This document shows, in pieces, positions 1 through 8,986 of a stretch of DNA of 55,134 nt. The stretch is from positions 1-55,134 of the forward strand of contig JAAYRM010000200.1 of NCBI GenBank assembly GCA_012518745.1. Direction: 5' to 3'. Position numbers and translations under genes: made by a program. The notes below the pieces were generated by a model. The model searched no databases and was not told the origin of the DNA. It saw only the letters and a program-made list of their open reading frames with translations. Each line of letters opens with the position of its first letter. The stretch's first letter is position 1. This DNA is from Tissierellia bacterium (GTDB lineage: Bacteria > Bacillota > Clostridia > Tissierellales > Tepidimicrobiaceae).

Positions 1-8
1 AAATATAC

Positions 9-37
9 TTGCAATATATAATATATTGTATTAATAT
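9..37 (+). promoter_or_regulatory. Putative SigA promoter of the fla/che operon
   Basis: TTGCAA at 9-14 and TAATAT at 32-37 are separated by 17 bases, a good match to the housekeeping -35/-10 pattern. Transcription would begin near 44, about 50 bases before the flgB start. The stretch is very AT-rich, so chance matches are easy; the call rests on spacing and on its place at the head of a long co-directional operon. Confidence 0.45.
12..28. repeat. 17-bp perfect palindrome in the fla/che promoter
   Basis: CAATATAT at 12-19 and ATATATTG at 21-28 are exact reverse complements around one central base. The palindrome overlaps the putative -35 box and spacer, a position typical of a repressor operator. 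It does not resemble the CodY box known from Bacillus. The AT-only core means it could be coincidental. Confidence 0.4.
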
Positions 38-59
38 TTGCTATAGATATTTGCTATAG
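34..59 (+). repeat. Exact tandem repeat, two copies of 13 bp
   Basis: The 13-base unit ATATTTGCTATAG occurs at 34-46 and again, directly adjacent and identical, at 47-59. It overlaps the putative -10 box and the start of the untranslated leader of flgB. It may be a recent slippage duplication or a pair of binding sites. Confidence 0.75.
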
Positions 60-95
60 ATGGAAGATTATAACATAGATTATGAGGGTGATAAT

Positions 96-503
96 ATGTG
101 GATAGAATGGAGCAATAAGATCAATATCCTTAATAAAGCATTGGATGGTTATTGGTTACGCAATAAAACCATTAACCAAAATATTTCCAACGCTAACACC
201 CCCAATTATAAGAGATTAACGGTAAAATTTGAAGACGAGCTAAGGGATGCCATGGCTATTAGGAAGCATAGATTAAGTAGGACTCATAGGAAACATATAC
301 CAGTATCGGGGGCGATAGACAAGGTACAACCTAGGGTGGAGGAAAAGAAGCATTATTCATATAGATTTGATAGGAATAACGTGAATATAGATACGGAATC
401 GGCGGATCTTGCCAAGAATACCATCATGTATAATGCCCTTGTAAATCAGACCATTGGGGAATTTGAAAAGATAAAAAATGTGATCAATGAGGTGAATAAA
501 TAA
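96..503 (+). CDS. flgB: Flagellar basal-body rod protein FlgB
   Basis: FlgB is a proximal rod subunit of the flagellar basal body, exported by the flagellar type III apparatus. The 135-residue product has the rod/hook family N-terminal pattern (NISNANTPNYK near residues 31-41), and the C-terminal helix carries a family-typical MYNALVNQTIGEFEKI. An earlier in-frame ATG exists at 60, but a GAGGGTG ribosome binding site at 84-90 fits the ATG at 96, which also gives the family's usual length. It is the first gene of the operon and is followed after 2 bases by flgC. Confidence 0.95.
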   Translation: MWIEWSNKINILNKALDGYWLRNKTINQNISNANTPNYKRLTVKFEDELRDAMAIRKHRLSRTHRKHIPVSGAIDKVQPRVEEKKHYSYRFDRNNVNIDTESADLAKNTIMYNALVNQTIGEFEKIKNVINEVNK

Positions 504-505
504 TC

Positions 506-946
506 ATGGGTATATTTGATTCCATAAATATCAGTGCTTCAGCTTTATCAGCGGAAAAAACTAGAATCGATATCATTACCAAAAACATGGCCAATGCTAG
601 AACCACTAGATCTACAGGGGGAGGGCCATATAGGAGACAGATGGTGGTGTTCGAAGAGAATAGGGGAAAGTCCTTCTCAGAATATCTGGGAAGATATAAC
701 GATGCCATGAATGGAAAAGGGGTAATAATAAGGGAGATAGTAGAGGATGATAGACCATTTAAATTAAAATACGAACCAGGCCATCCCGATGCGGATCAGG
801 ATGGGTACGTTAGTATGCCTAATGTGGAAATGGTGAATGAGATGGTGGATATGATAGATGCCCAAAGGGCATATGAAGCCAATATAACAGCTTTGAATTC
901 TACGAAATCTATGATGATGAAGGCACTAGAAATAGGGAGGAGGTAA
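506..946 (+). CDS. flgC: Flagellar basal-body rod protein FlgC
   Basis: FlgC is the second proximal rod protein. The 146-residue product opens with the rod/hook motif (SINISASALSAEKTRIDIITKN) and ends with the conserved C-terminal segment containing VEMVNEMVDMIDAQRAYEAN. Its start lies 2 bases after the flgB stop, with a GAGGTGA ribosome binding site inside the 3' end of flgB, so translation is probably coupled. Length and context are typical of Bacillus and Clostridia. Confidence 0.97.
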   Translation: MGIFDSINISASALSAEKTRIDIITKNMANARTTRSTGGGPYRRQMVVFEENRGKSFSEYLGRYNDAMNGKGVIIREIVEDDRPFKLKYEPGHPDADQDGYVSMPNVEMVNEMVDMIDAQRAYEANITALNSTKSMMMKALEIGRR

Positions 947-950
947 TTGA

Positions 951-1250
951 ATGAGAGTTGAAAATACAGGATCCTCTAGGGTAGATATGTTTTCGGAAAA
1001 TCTCAGACGAAATACTGTAGCACAGGATGATGACTCCTTCGGTTCTTTCTTGAATAATGCCCTGGATAGAATAAATGAACAGCAGCTAATAGGTGATGAA
1101 TATCAAAGGAGATTAGCAACTGGGGATGTGGACAACCTACATGATGTGACTATAGCTCAGGAAAAAGCTAATGTATCACTACAATTAGCACTGGGCGTAA
1201 GAAATAAGATCATTGAGGCATATAGAGAAATAATGAGAATGCAGATATAG
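951..1250 (+). CDS. fliE: Flagellar hook-basal body complex protein FliE
   Basis: FliE links the MS ring to the proximal rod and helps open the export gate. The product is 99 residues, the normal size, with the conserved C-terminal half (LHDVTIAQEKANVSLQLALG followed by VRNKIIEAYREIMRMQI). A strong GGGAGGAGG ribosome binding site sits just before the ATG. It follows flgC by 4 bases and precedes the MS-ring gene, the standard flgB-flgC-fliE-fliF order. Confidence 0.97.
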   Translation: MRVENTGSSRVDMFSENLRRNTVAQDDDSFGSFLNNALDRINEQQLIGDEYQRRLATGDVDNLHDVTIAQEKANVSLQLALGVRNKIIEAYREIMRMQI

Positions 1251-1281
1251 AAAGGAATGCTGTAGAAAATGAGGTGGTGTT

Positions 1282-2802
1282 ATGCCGGAGGCGATACAGC
1301 AACTGATAGGACAACTTAATGAGTATTGGGAGAATACGGATAAGTCCAAAAGGCGAAGGATAGCTATAATAGGTGTTATAGCTATTTTAATCATATTGGC
1401 GTTATCTATTATCTTCCTAAGAACTAGATATGAAGTACTTTATGCAGACCTATCCCTAGAGGATACAGGGGAGATAACGAGGAAATTGGATGAGATGGGC
1501 ATTAAATGGAAAACGCCCAATCAAAACGCTCCAACTACCATATTGGTCCCAGCGGATATGAAGAACAAGATCAAGATTGAACTAGCCTCCGATGGTTTGC
1601 CCAGGGAGGGATACGGGTTCATAGATGCATTCAGTGATAGCAGTTGGATGATGACCGATTATGATAAGAGACAGAGAATGCAATTAGCCCTACAGAATGA
1701 ATTAGCTGCGACGATTTCAGAGATTGACGGTATAAAAAATGCGACCGTTTACATAAATGAAAAAGAGGAAACCGGGTTTGTTTTAGATGGCGGAGATGAT
1801 GCCACCACCGCTTCGGTATCGATAACCAAGGGTGCTAATAGGCCAGTCAAACCCGAAACCGTTGCTGCAATTCAAAACCTCGTTGCTTCGGCGATAAATG
1901 CTAAACCAGAAAAGATACAGGTTATAGATAATGAGGGCAAATTATTAACCGGTGATGGAAACGATACGGATTTTGCGATGACCGATCAATTTAATATTAA
2001 GGATGGCATAGAACGCAAGATAGATGATAGTATAAGAAGGTTTTTAGAAAACATTTTTGGATACAGGAATGTAGATGTTAGATCTAGCGTTAAGATAAAT
2101 TTTGATAGCGAGAGGACTACAATTGTAGAATTTTCTCCTCCTATTGAAGGGGATGATGAAGGGCTTATCAGAAGCATGGAAGAAGTCGAGGAACACATGG
2201 TGGGAGGAGCATCAGGTGGAATAGCGGGGGTGGAATCGAATCCGCCGGAATATGGAATGTTGGAGGATGGAAGCGAGAGATACGATAAGGTAAGCAGAAT
2301 TATAAATAACGAATTAAATGAGATCAATAAAGAAATTAAAAAAACACCAGGGGAGATTGAGACTATAACTGTGGCCGTCCTAATCAATAGGGATGCACTA
2401 ATTGATGGAGAATTCACATCGGATAAGGAAAGGGAAATATCCGATTTAATCTATGCGGCGACGGGCCTCGACACCAAACAGGTTGAGGTTAGGGCTGAAA
2501 AGTTTCAGTTAGATGATCCGGTAATAGCACCGGAAAAAGGAAAGTATATAAATTGGTTGATATTAGCATTACTACTGGTGGTCGCCATAGGGGTAACCGG
2601 ATATCTGATATATAGAAGGCGAAAGGTTGCGATGCCGCGAGAATTCGAAGGGGATATCGAGCATGCGGCAGAGACAATGCCTGATATCGATGATCTAGAA
2701 TTGAGGCCAGAGGAATCGGGGATGAAGACACAGGTGGAAAGATTTGTTGAAAGAAAGCCCGACGAGGTGGCACAATTACTAAGAACTTGGCTAAATGAAT
2801 AG
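1282..2802 (+). CDS. fliF: Flagellar MS-ring protein FliF
   Basis: FliF forms the membrane-embedded MS ring on which the motor and export gate assemble. The 506-residue product has an N-terminal membrane helix (about residues 25-47), the YscJ/FliF periplasmic domain (with YADLSLEDTGEI), a long central ring-building region and a second membrane helix (about residues 421-443). A cytoplasmic C-terminal tail follows, which in homologues binds FliG. GAGGTGG before the ATG serves as ribosome binding site. The end overlaps alternative upstream starts of fliG. Confidence 0.97.
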   Translation: MPEAIQQLIGQLNEYWENTDKSKRRRIAIIGVIAILIILALSIIFLRTRYEVLYADLSLEDTGEITRKLDEMGIKWKTPNQNAPTTILVPADMKNKIKIELASDGLPREGYGFIDAFSDSSWMMTDYDKRQRMQLALQNELAATISEIDGIKNATVYINEKEETGFVLDGGDDATTASVSITKGANRPVKPETVAAIQNLVASAINAKPEKIQVIDNEGKLLTGDGNDTDFAMTDQFNIKDGIERKIDDSIRRFLENIFGYRNVDVRSSVKINFDSERTTIVEFSPPIEGDDEGLIRSMEEVEEHMVGGASGGIAGVESNPPEYGMLEDGSERYDKVSRIINNELNEINKEIKKTPGEIETITVAVLINRDALIDGEFTSDKEREISDLIYAATGLDTKQVEVRAEKFQLDDPVIAPEKGKYINWLILALLLVVAIGVTGYLIYRRRKVAMPREFEGDIEHAAETMPDIDDLELRPEESGMKTQVERFVERKPDEVAQLLRTWLNE

Positions 2803-2812
2803 GAGAAAACTT

Positions 2813-3817
2813 ATGATGGGGAATAAGCTCAATGGGAAGGAAAAAGCGGCAATATTACTGATTACATTAGGTCCAGAGAAATCTGCAGAGATATTTAAAC
2901 ATTTAAATGAGGAAGAGATTGAGGAATTGACATTGCAAATAGCAAATATGCGCATGGTCTCATCTGAAGAAAAACAATTGGTAATGGAGGATTTCTACGA
3001 GATAGCCCTAGCACAGCAATATATTTCTGAGGGCGGAATAAATTATGCGAAGGAAATCCTAGAAAGAGCGCTAGGTCCTAAAAAAGCTGTCAATATCATA
3101 AGCAAACTAACCTCATCTTTACACGTTAGACCCTTTGAATTTATTAGGAAAGCTGATCCCAATCAGTTATTGAACTATATTCAAAATGAGCATCCTCAAA
3201 CCATAGCATTGATTCTGTCATATCTTCAGCCAGGTCAATCCGCAGAAATTCTGGCAAATCTACCTCCAGAAAAGCAGAGCGAGGTTACCAGAAGGATTGC
3301 GACAATGGATAGAACATCGCCGGAGGTTGTAAAGGAGATTGAGATGATATTGGAATCGAAATTTTCTAGCATGATATCCGAGGATTTCACCATGACCGGG
3401 GGGATCCAAAGTACCGTAGATATTTTAAATTCCGTAGATAGAGGTACAGAAAAATTCATTTTAGAAGAGTTGGATATTCGGGATCCGGATCTCAGTGAGG
3501 AAATAAGGAAGAGGATGTTTGTATTTGAGGATATAGTATCGCTTGATAGCAGAAGTGTTCAAAGGGTGGTTAGGGAAATCGATAATTCACTTTGGGCGAT
3601 TGCATTAAAATCTGCAAGTGAAGAGGTGAAGGAAGTTATATTTACTAATATGAGCAATCGACTCGTGGAGATGATTCAGGAAGATATAGAGTTTATGGGG
3701 CCGGTTCGAATACGGGATATTGAAGAGGCCCAACAGAATATTGTTAATGTAATTAGAAGGCTTGAAGAAGAGGGAGAGATCATTACTCCTAGGGGAGGGG
3801 ACGAGATAATTGTCTAA
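2813..3817 (+). CDS. fliG: Flagellar motor switch protein FliG
   Basis: FliG is the rotor protein of the switch complex and generates torque against MotA. The 334-residue product shows the N-terminal domain that binds FliF (KAAILLITLGPEKSAEIFKHL), the middle EHPQ motif (NEHPQTIALILSYL) and the charged C-terminal domain. An in-frame ATG at 2795 overlaps fliF, but AGGAG at 2801-2805 points to the ATG at 2813. That start also removes an atypical basic leader of six residues. It overlaps fliH by 8 bases. Confidence 0.96.
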   Translation: MMGNKLNGKEKAAILLITLGPEKSAEIFKHLNEEEIEELTLQIANMRMVSSEEKQLVMEDFYEIALAQQYISEGGINYAKEILERALGPKKAVNIISKLTSSLHVRPFEFIRKADPNQLLNYIQNEHPQTIALILSYLQPGQSAEILANLPPEKQSEVTRRIATMDRTSPEVVKEIEMILESKFSSMISEDFTMTGGIQSTVDILNSVDRGTEKFILEELDIRDPDLSEEIRKRMFVFEDIVSLDSRSVQRVVREIDNSLWAIALKSASEEVKEVIFTNMSNRLVEMIQEDIEFMGPVRIRDIEEAQQNIVNVIRRLEEEGEIITPRGGDEIIV

Positions 3818-4571
3818 TATCATTAGATCTTCTAGGGTAATCGAATCCAATATAGTATATAACCAAGGATTAGATATCCAAGATCCTATAGAGGAAAAAC
3901 TCATTGAAGAAGCTATAAAAAAACACGATCTCATCTTAGCGGCAGCTGAGAAGGAGGCGAAAGAAATTATGGAATCCGCCCATATTGTCTCCGAAAAGAA
4001 GATGTCTGAGGCATATGAGGAAATACGGATGAGGTATAAGAAGGCTATGGCCCAAGGCTATGATGAGGGATATAAATCAGGCTTAGATAAGGGTTATGAT
4101 GAGGGGTATAGGGATGGATTCAAACAGGGTGAGGAAGATTCAGAACAATTGATAGCAGAAGCTCTGGATATAAAAAATGATTATATTGCCAAAAGAAACA
4201 ATGCCTTAAGAAGCGCAGAGAAAGAATTAATAGAGTTGATAATATCGATCTACGAAAAGGTATTACATAAAAAAATAGAGGATGATGAGGATCTGGTAGT
4301 CTCGCTGGTATTAAATGGAATAGATAATCTGGAGATAGCCAGGAAATTAACTATAATAGTGCCAAAGGAGAGTTATAGGGTAGTAGAAGAAAACAAGGAT
4401 AAGATCTTAGCAAAGGTCAGCTCCGTAAATGAACTAGACATAAGAGTTAATAGCGATATGAAACAGGGTGATTGTATTATAGAGACATCAAGGGGTAGTG
4501 TCGATGTGAGTATAGATAATCAATTAGAAGAGGTCAAGGATCTATTGACAACTATTTTAAGCAATGAGTGA
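3810..4571 (+). CDS. fliH: Flagellar export stator protein FliH
   Basis: FliH is the peripheral stalk that regulates the export ATPase FliI. The 253-residue product has an acidic, coiled-coil-prone N-terminal half with glycine repeats spaced by four (GYDEGY, GLDKGY, GYRDGF at about residues 83-103), the hallmark of FliH. The C-terminal domain resembles the ATPase delta-like region. Translation starts at a TTG overlapping the end of fliG, with GGGGAGGGG upstream at 3792-3800. It is followed directly by fliI. Confidence 0.92.
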   Translation: MSNIIRSSRVIESNIVYNQGLDIQDPIEEKLIEEAIKKHDLILAAAEKEAKEIMESAHIVSEKKMSEAYEEIRMRYKKAMAQGYDEGYKSGLDKGYDEGYRDGFKQGEEDSEQLIAEALDIKNDYIAKRNNALRSAEKELIELIISIYEKVLHKKIEDDEDLVVSLVLNGIDNLEIARKLTIIVPKESYRVVEENKDKILAKVSSVNELDIRVNSDMKQGDCIIETSRGSVDVSIDNQLEEVKDLLTTILSNE

Positions 4572-4576
4572 TATAT

Positions 4577-5908
4577 ATGGGGGAAAAAATAGATATTCAA
4601 AAATATATTGATGGCATCAAGGATAAAAGGCTCGTAAAGTATACCGGCAGGATTATGCAGGTGACCGGCCTGACTATTGAATCGGACGGTCCAATTGCTA
4701 GCATAGGGGAACTATGCTATATATACCCCTATCATGATATAAAACCGATATCAGCTGAGGTGGTAGGGTTTAAAGGGGATAGGATATTATTGATGCCCTT
4801 AGGCGATATGGAGGGCATTGCTCTAGGCAGTAAGGTGGTCGCCAGCGGTAAAACCCTAAGGGTAGATGTTGGTAGCGAACTGATAGGGAGGATATTGGAT
4901 GGCCTGGGAAATCCGATAGATGGAAAGGGGGCAATTCGAGGGCCAAGAGCCCGTCCTGTATTGAATTCCCCACCAAACCCATTGGAACGTGCTATTATAT
5001 CGGAATCCTTGCCATTGGGCATAAAGGCTATCGATGCGCTATTAACATGTGGAAAGGGCCAGAGGATTGGCGTTTTTGCTGGAAGTGGAGTGGGGAAGAG
5101 TACCCTGATGGGAATGGTAGCCCGAAACAGTTCCGCAGATATCAACGTAATAGGTTTGATAGGTGAGAGGGGGCGGGAGGTCAGGGAATTTTTAGAAAAG
5201 GATTTGAAGGAAGAAGGATTAAAAAAATCCATAGTAGTCGTTGCAACATCGGATCAACCGGCCTTAATAAGGGTTAAAGGTGCCCTAGTAGCTACCGCAA
5301 TTGCAGAATACTTCAGGGATAGGGGTAAAGATGTTATGCTTTTAATGGATTCCCTTACCAGGTTTGCCATGGCGCAAAGAGAAATTGGATTAGCCATAGG
5401 GGAACCTCCGGTGACTAGGGGATTTACCCCCTCGGTATTTGCGGTGATGCCTAAGCTACTAGAGAGGGCTGGGACCTCTTCAAACGGTACTATAACCGGA
5501 ATATATACGGTTTTGGTTGATGGGGATGACCTGAATGAACCCGTAACCGATACGGTAAGGGGAATTATCGATGGACATATAATTCTATCCAGGAACCTGG
5601 CTAACCAAAATCATTACCCAGCCATAGACGTGCTATCTAGTGTAAGTAGGGTTATGCCTAATATAGTTGATAGAGAATACCTGAACATGGCCAATGTTAT
5701 TAAGGATATCATGGCAACCTATCAGGAATCCGAAGATTTAATAAATATTGGCGCATATAAAAGGGGAACCAATAAAAAAATTGATAAGGCCATAGAATTG
5801 AAAGATGATATAGATAGACTATTGCTTCAGAGGACCCAAAACACTTATCCCTTTGAGGACACCATGAACATGGTAAAGGAGATATACGATAGGGTGGACA
5901 ACTTATAG
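4577..5908 (+). CDS. fliI: Flagellar export ATPase FliI
   Basis: FliI is the F1-beta-like ATPase that energises flagellar type III export. The 443-residue product carries a P-loop (GSGVGKST, around residue 170), the GERGREVREF segment and a Walker B region (VMLLMDSLTRFA). Two starts are possible: GTG at 4568, overlapping the fliH stop, or ATG at 4577. Neither has a strong ribosome binding site, so translation probably depends on coupling to fliH. fliJ follows after 16 bases. Confidence 0.96.
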   Translation: MGEKIDIQKYIDGIKDKRLVKYTGRIMQVTGLTIESDGPIASIGELCYIYPYHDIKPISAEVVGFKGDRILLMPLGDMEGIALGSKVVASGKTLRVDVGSELIGRILDGLGNPIDGKGAIRGPRARPVLNSPPNPLERAIISESLPLGIKAIDALLTCGKGQRIGVFAGSGVGKSTLMGMVARNSSADINVIGLIGERGREVREFLEKDLKEEGLKKSIVVVATSDQPALIRVKGALVATAIAEYFRDRGKDVMLLMDSLTRFAMAQREIGLAIGEPPVTRGFTPSVFAVMPKLLERAGTSSNGTITGIYTVLVDGDDLNEPVTDTVRGIIDGHIILSRNLANQNHYPAIDVLSSVSRVMPNIVDREYLNMANVIKDIMATYQESEDLINIGAYKRGTNKKIDKAIELKDDIDRLLLQRTQNTYPFEDTMNMVKEIYDRVDNL

Positions 5909-5924
5909 CTAAGGGGGAAGATAG

Positions 5925-6362
5925 GTGAAAGGCTTTAATTTCAAGCTAGAAAAAATTCTCGATTACAAGAAGGTAGTTGAAAATTACAAGAAGGGGGAAT
6001 ATGGAGCAATTAAAAAGACATTGGATGTCGAGGAGGAAAAGCTAGAGGCATTTAATAGTTACAAGGTCCATATAGAATCTGAAATGAATAAGACAATTGC
6101 TAGGACAAATGCGGGCAATTTAGCCATGTATAATAGATATATCGATGATATAACCGGAAAGATCAGAGAGCAAGAACAGATCATAGATAAAACTAAGGAG
6201 GAATTACAGGCTGCCAAAGATGCAATGATTGTAGCCGCCCAGGAAAAGAAAACTTTTGAGAAGCTGAGGGAACGAGAACATGAGGAATACTTAGATAAGA
6301 TGAAGAAAACAGAGGAAAAACAGGTAGATGCATTGATAACCTATAGGACAAGCATCCAATAA
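5925..6362 (+). CDS. fliJ: Flagellar export chaperone FliJ
   Basis: FliJ is the coiled-coil stalk of the export ATPase, comparable to the gamma subunit of F1. The 145-residue product is almost wholly charged and helical, with the FliJ N-terminal pattern (FNFKLEKILDYKKVVENYKK). The start is a GTG with AAGGGGGAAG directly upstream. It sits in the usual fliH-fliI-fliJ order. Sequence identity in FliJ is low across genera, so context carries part of the assignment. Confidence 0.9.
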   Translation: MKGFNFKLEKILDYKKVVENYKKGEYGAIKKTLDVEEEKLEAFNSYKVHIESEMNKTIARTNAGNLAMYNRYIDDITGKIREQEQIIDKTKEELQAAKDAMIVAAQEKKTFEKLREREHEEYLDKMKKTEEKQVDALITYRTSIQ

Positions 6363-6376
6363 CAGGGGGAATTGCA

Positions 6377-7603
6377 ATGGGGGATATTGATAATATAAAA
6401 AGCAACAGAACTAAGATCATCCTGGGCATTGTCCTTGTTATCATATCCTTATCGATGGTATTTGGATTCTATTTCTTGCATAGACCCTCCAGAGATAGGG
6501 TAAATGCTCTATTAAGTAGGCTGCCTGGATCCATAGGTGGATACTTCGAATCCACTGCTGGGGAGATAGGGGATGAGGATAAAAAAAGCTATCTAGCTAA
6601 TCACTATATCTCCCTAGAAGCACCGATTGCAGCCGACAAACTATATATAATAAAGCAGAATAATGGAAGGCTTTACAGTGAACTAATTAAAACAATGAAT
6701 TCGATATCATCCTCGAAGACAGAAGAAATAATAATGCTCGTGCGGGATATCGAAAACAGCAGCAGTTCACTAGCACGTATATATGATGCGGTAATGGGGG
6801 GCGGAGGAGAGGGTACATCACATGAGGCTAATCGATTGCAGGGACAGGATATATTAATTACCATCAACGAAATAGAGACGAGAATGAAGGAAGATAGAGC
6901 ATTTAGGGAAACACTACCTAGCATTATGCGCAATATGAACAAGGATACATTAGCTAAGATAATCTATTATATAGATGATTCGGCCAGGGAAGAGATATTA
7001 CGTTCTTTTGAAGGGGCAGAGAGGACAAAGATAGAGAATTCGCTTTTAACGAAGCGTGCTCAGAATTCTAGGCTAGTTGATTTAGCTAGCTTGTATGAGA
7101 TGAAACCAGTAGAGATGGCCGTCGAAGAGATTGGCAACACCAATGAATATAGCATAGAGGAATTAGGGGTTATATATGCAAATCTATCGGTATTAAAGGC
7201 AGCGGAAATCCTATCACAGCTAGAGGATGATAGCTTTATCGAAGATCTGTACGCCTCTATAAGGACCGAGGAGGAATTGAATAGAACGGAAGATTCTATT
7301 ACAAATCATATCAGCCAGGCTATGCAATTTATGATCGAATATAATAGCAAAATAGATAATTTAGTGACGGTCTACGGGAGGATGAATGCTAATAAGGCGG
7401 CAGAGATAGTGGAGAGGATGATGGATAATAATGATACCGTAACGGCCCTAGTAATCGATTCAGAACCGATATTTGAGATATCCGATTCATCCATCATAAT
7501 AGATGTTCTATCCAGGATGAAAAACAAAGCCCTTTCCAATATTGTTAACTATATGAATACCAATAAGGCTTCTGCGCTAACTCAAATGTTAGCTGAACCA
7601 TAA
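6377..7603 (+). CDS. MgtE-N-like flagellar membrane protein (MotE/YlxF type)
   Basis: This 408-residue protein has one N-terminal membrane helix (about residues 15-33) and then a long helical region outside that helix. At least three segments with the spacing of the MgtE N-terminal domain are visible: MNKDTLAKII, LSVLKAAEIL and MNANKAAEIV, with a fourth weaker copy near the C-terminus. Its place between fliJ and fliK is that of Bacillus ylxF, which encodes a similar but shorter protein. Related MotE proteins act as chaperones or stator-associated factors. The exact role here is unknown; export assembly or motor support is an inference from position. Confidence 0.7.
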   Translation: MGDIDNIKSNRTKIILGIVLVIISLSMVFGFYFLHRPSRDRVNALLSRLPGSIGGYFESTAGEIGDEDKKSYLANHYISLEAPIAADKLYIIKQNNGRLYSELIKTMNSISSSKTEEIIMLVRDIENSSSSLARIYDAVMGGGGEGTSHEANRLQGQDILITINEIETRMKEDRAFRETLPSIMRNMNKDTLAKIIYYIDDSAREEILRSFEGAERTKIENSLLTKRAQNSRLVDLASLYEMKPVEMAVEEIGNTNEYSIEELGVIYANLSVLKAAEILSQLEDDSFIEDLYASIRTEEELNRTEDSITNHISQAMQFMIEYNSKIDNLVTVYGRMNANKAAEIVERMMDNNDTVTALVIDSEPIFEISDSSIIIDVLSRMKNKALSNIVNYMNTNKASALTQMLAEP

Positions 7604-7631
7604 ACTAAAGATAATTAAAGGGGGTGAAAAG

Positions 7632-8975
7632 ATGACTGTACTACGGACCACATCATATATTGAAAATATACTATCAAATCAAAAACATAATATAGGTCAC
7701 GCAGATAGGAATGGAAATACCACTTTTGCCAATGTATTAGGGGATGAAATAAATAGGTATGGACAATTTGACAGATTATACCAAACAGATGCCAAAAATT
7801 CAGCAACCAATAATACAGTGGATGGATATATGGAATCCCAACCAATGGATAGGGAGGCTGCAATGGATAAGGAAACCGAGAATGGAAGGGATGAAACTAC
7901 AGAAGAGGTAAACTCGGATTATCTCCGAATGCTGAAGGAGATATACAATTTCCTTGCGATGCTTGAAATGGCCCCTGAATATACCAATATAATAGAATGG
8001 GATGGGCCAAGCTCGGAGATTGAGAAATCCTGCGATGCATTGGTACGGATTTTAGGGGAGTATGGATTATGTACTACTTTAGAGGATATGATTGAAGCAA
8101 CTAAAGCAATGGAAGATCAACTATCCTATATTGAAGAAAAATTGAATGATAGCATAAAAACTGGCATTCTAAATCCTGATGGACTACTGACTGAGGAGAT
8201 CCATCGAAAATTAGGTGAGCTTGATAGGATATTTGAAGAATTTAATCTGAATGCCCAATGGAAGCAGAAAAATGATTCTGATTTACAGTCTACAGGGGCT
8301 ATAGCCATTGAAGGTAGGCAGGAATCAACCGATCAACTATTTTGGGGGCCAGAATCCAATGAAGGGGTATGGGATGATATAAGGGGGAATATGGATCATG
8401 CCATAATGGAAAGGGAAGCGGATCCAAAAGAGCAATCGAGTACTACTATGGACTTTAATACCCTTATCTTAAATATGCCGGATAGAATAGAATTTGAAAA
8501 CAATTTGAGAATGCTAGATGAACCCTTATTGGAAATGAACAAGGCTGAGGTATTCGAGCGAATAATCGATGAAGCAAGGTTGATTATGGATGCCGATAGA
8601 CAGGAAATAAGGTTAAAGCTAAAACCAGATTTTTTAGGGGAGCTGATATTAAGGATAGAGTCTAACAAGGGGTCATTATTGGCCAAGGTAATGGTGGATA
8701 ACTATAGGACAAAGGAATTAATAGAGGCAAACCTCTACAGGCTCGAGGAAGGAATTAGAAGAAATGGTTTGGATATTAAAACATTCGAAGTATTTGTGGG
8801 GAATAACGATGATTTTCAAAGGGAAGGCAGCCAATATAGACATCATTTAAATAGGAAGGCTAAGAAGATGAATGGAAGAGGTTATGCGGCAGAGGAGATC
8901 CCGCCATACGAAGATGCGATAGAGGCGACATTGCATGAAATCCATATGGAGGGTAGGTTGAATTTATTTGCATAA
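7632..8975 (+). CDS. fliK: Flagellar hook-length control protein FliK
   Basis: FliK measures hook length and switches export specificity through FlhB. The 447-residue product has a poorly conserved, acidic, asparagine-rich N-terminal part and a C-terminal hook-length domain (about residues 315-395). That domain contains the recognisable core LKLKPDFLGELILRIE and LLAKVMVDNYRTKELIEANL. The gene lies in the usual place before flgD. A GGGGGTG ribosome binding site precedes the ATG. The N-terminal region would not be assignable on sequence alone. Confidence 0.88.
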   Translation: MTVLRTTSYIENILSNQKHNIGHADRNGNTTFANVLGDEINRYGQFDRLYQTDAKNSATNNTVDGYMESQPMDREAAMDKETENGRDETTEEVNSDYLRMLKEIYNFLAMLEMAPEYTNIIEWDGPSSEIEKSCDALVRILGEYGLCTTLEDMIEATKAMEDQLSYIEEKLNDSIKTGILNPDGLLTEEIHRKLGELDRIFEEFNLNAQWKQKNDSDLQSTGAIAIEGRQESTDQLFWGPESNEGVWDDIRGNMDHAIMEREADPKEQSSTTMDFNTLILNMPDRIEFENNLRMLDEPLLEMNKAEVFERIIDEARLIMDADRQEIRLKLKPDFLGELILRIESNKGSLLAKVMVDNYRTKELIEANLYRLEEGIRRNGLDIKTFEVFVGNNDDFQREGSQYRHHLNRKAKKMNGRGYAAEEIPPYEDAIEATLHEIHMEGRLNLFA

Positions 8976-8986
8976 GGGGGGATATA

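Noticed and set aside
1986..2417. Minus-strand open frames throughout the window
   Set aside because: They lie opposite well-conserved + strand genes, lack ribosome sites and encode low-complexity serine/isoleucine-rich peptides; they are antisense shadows.
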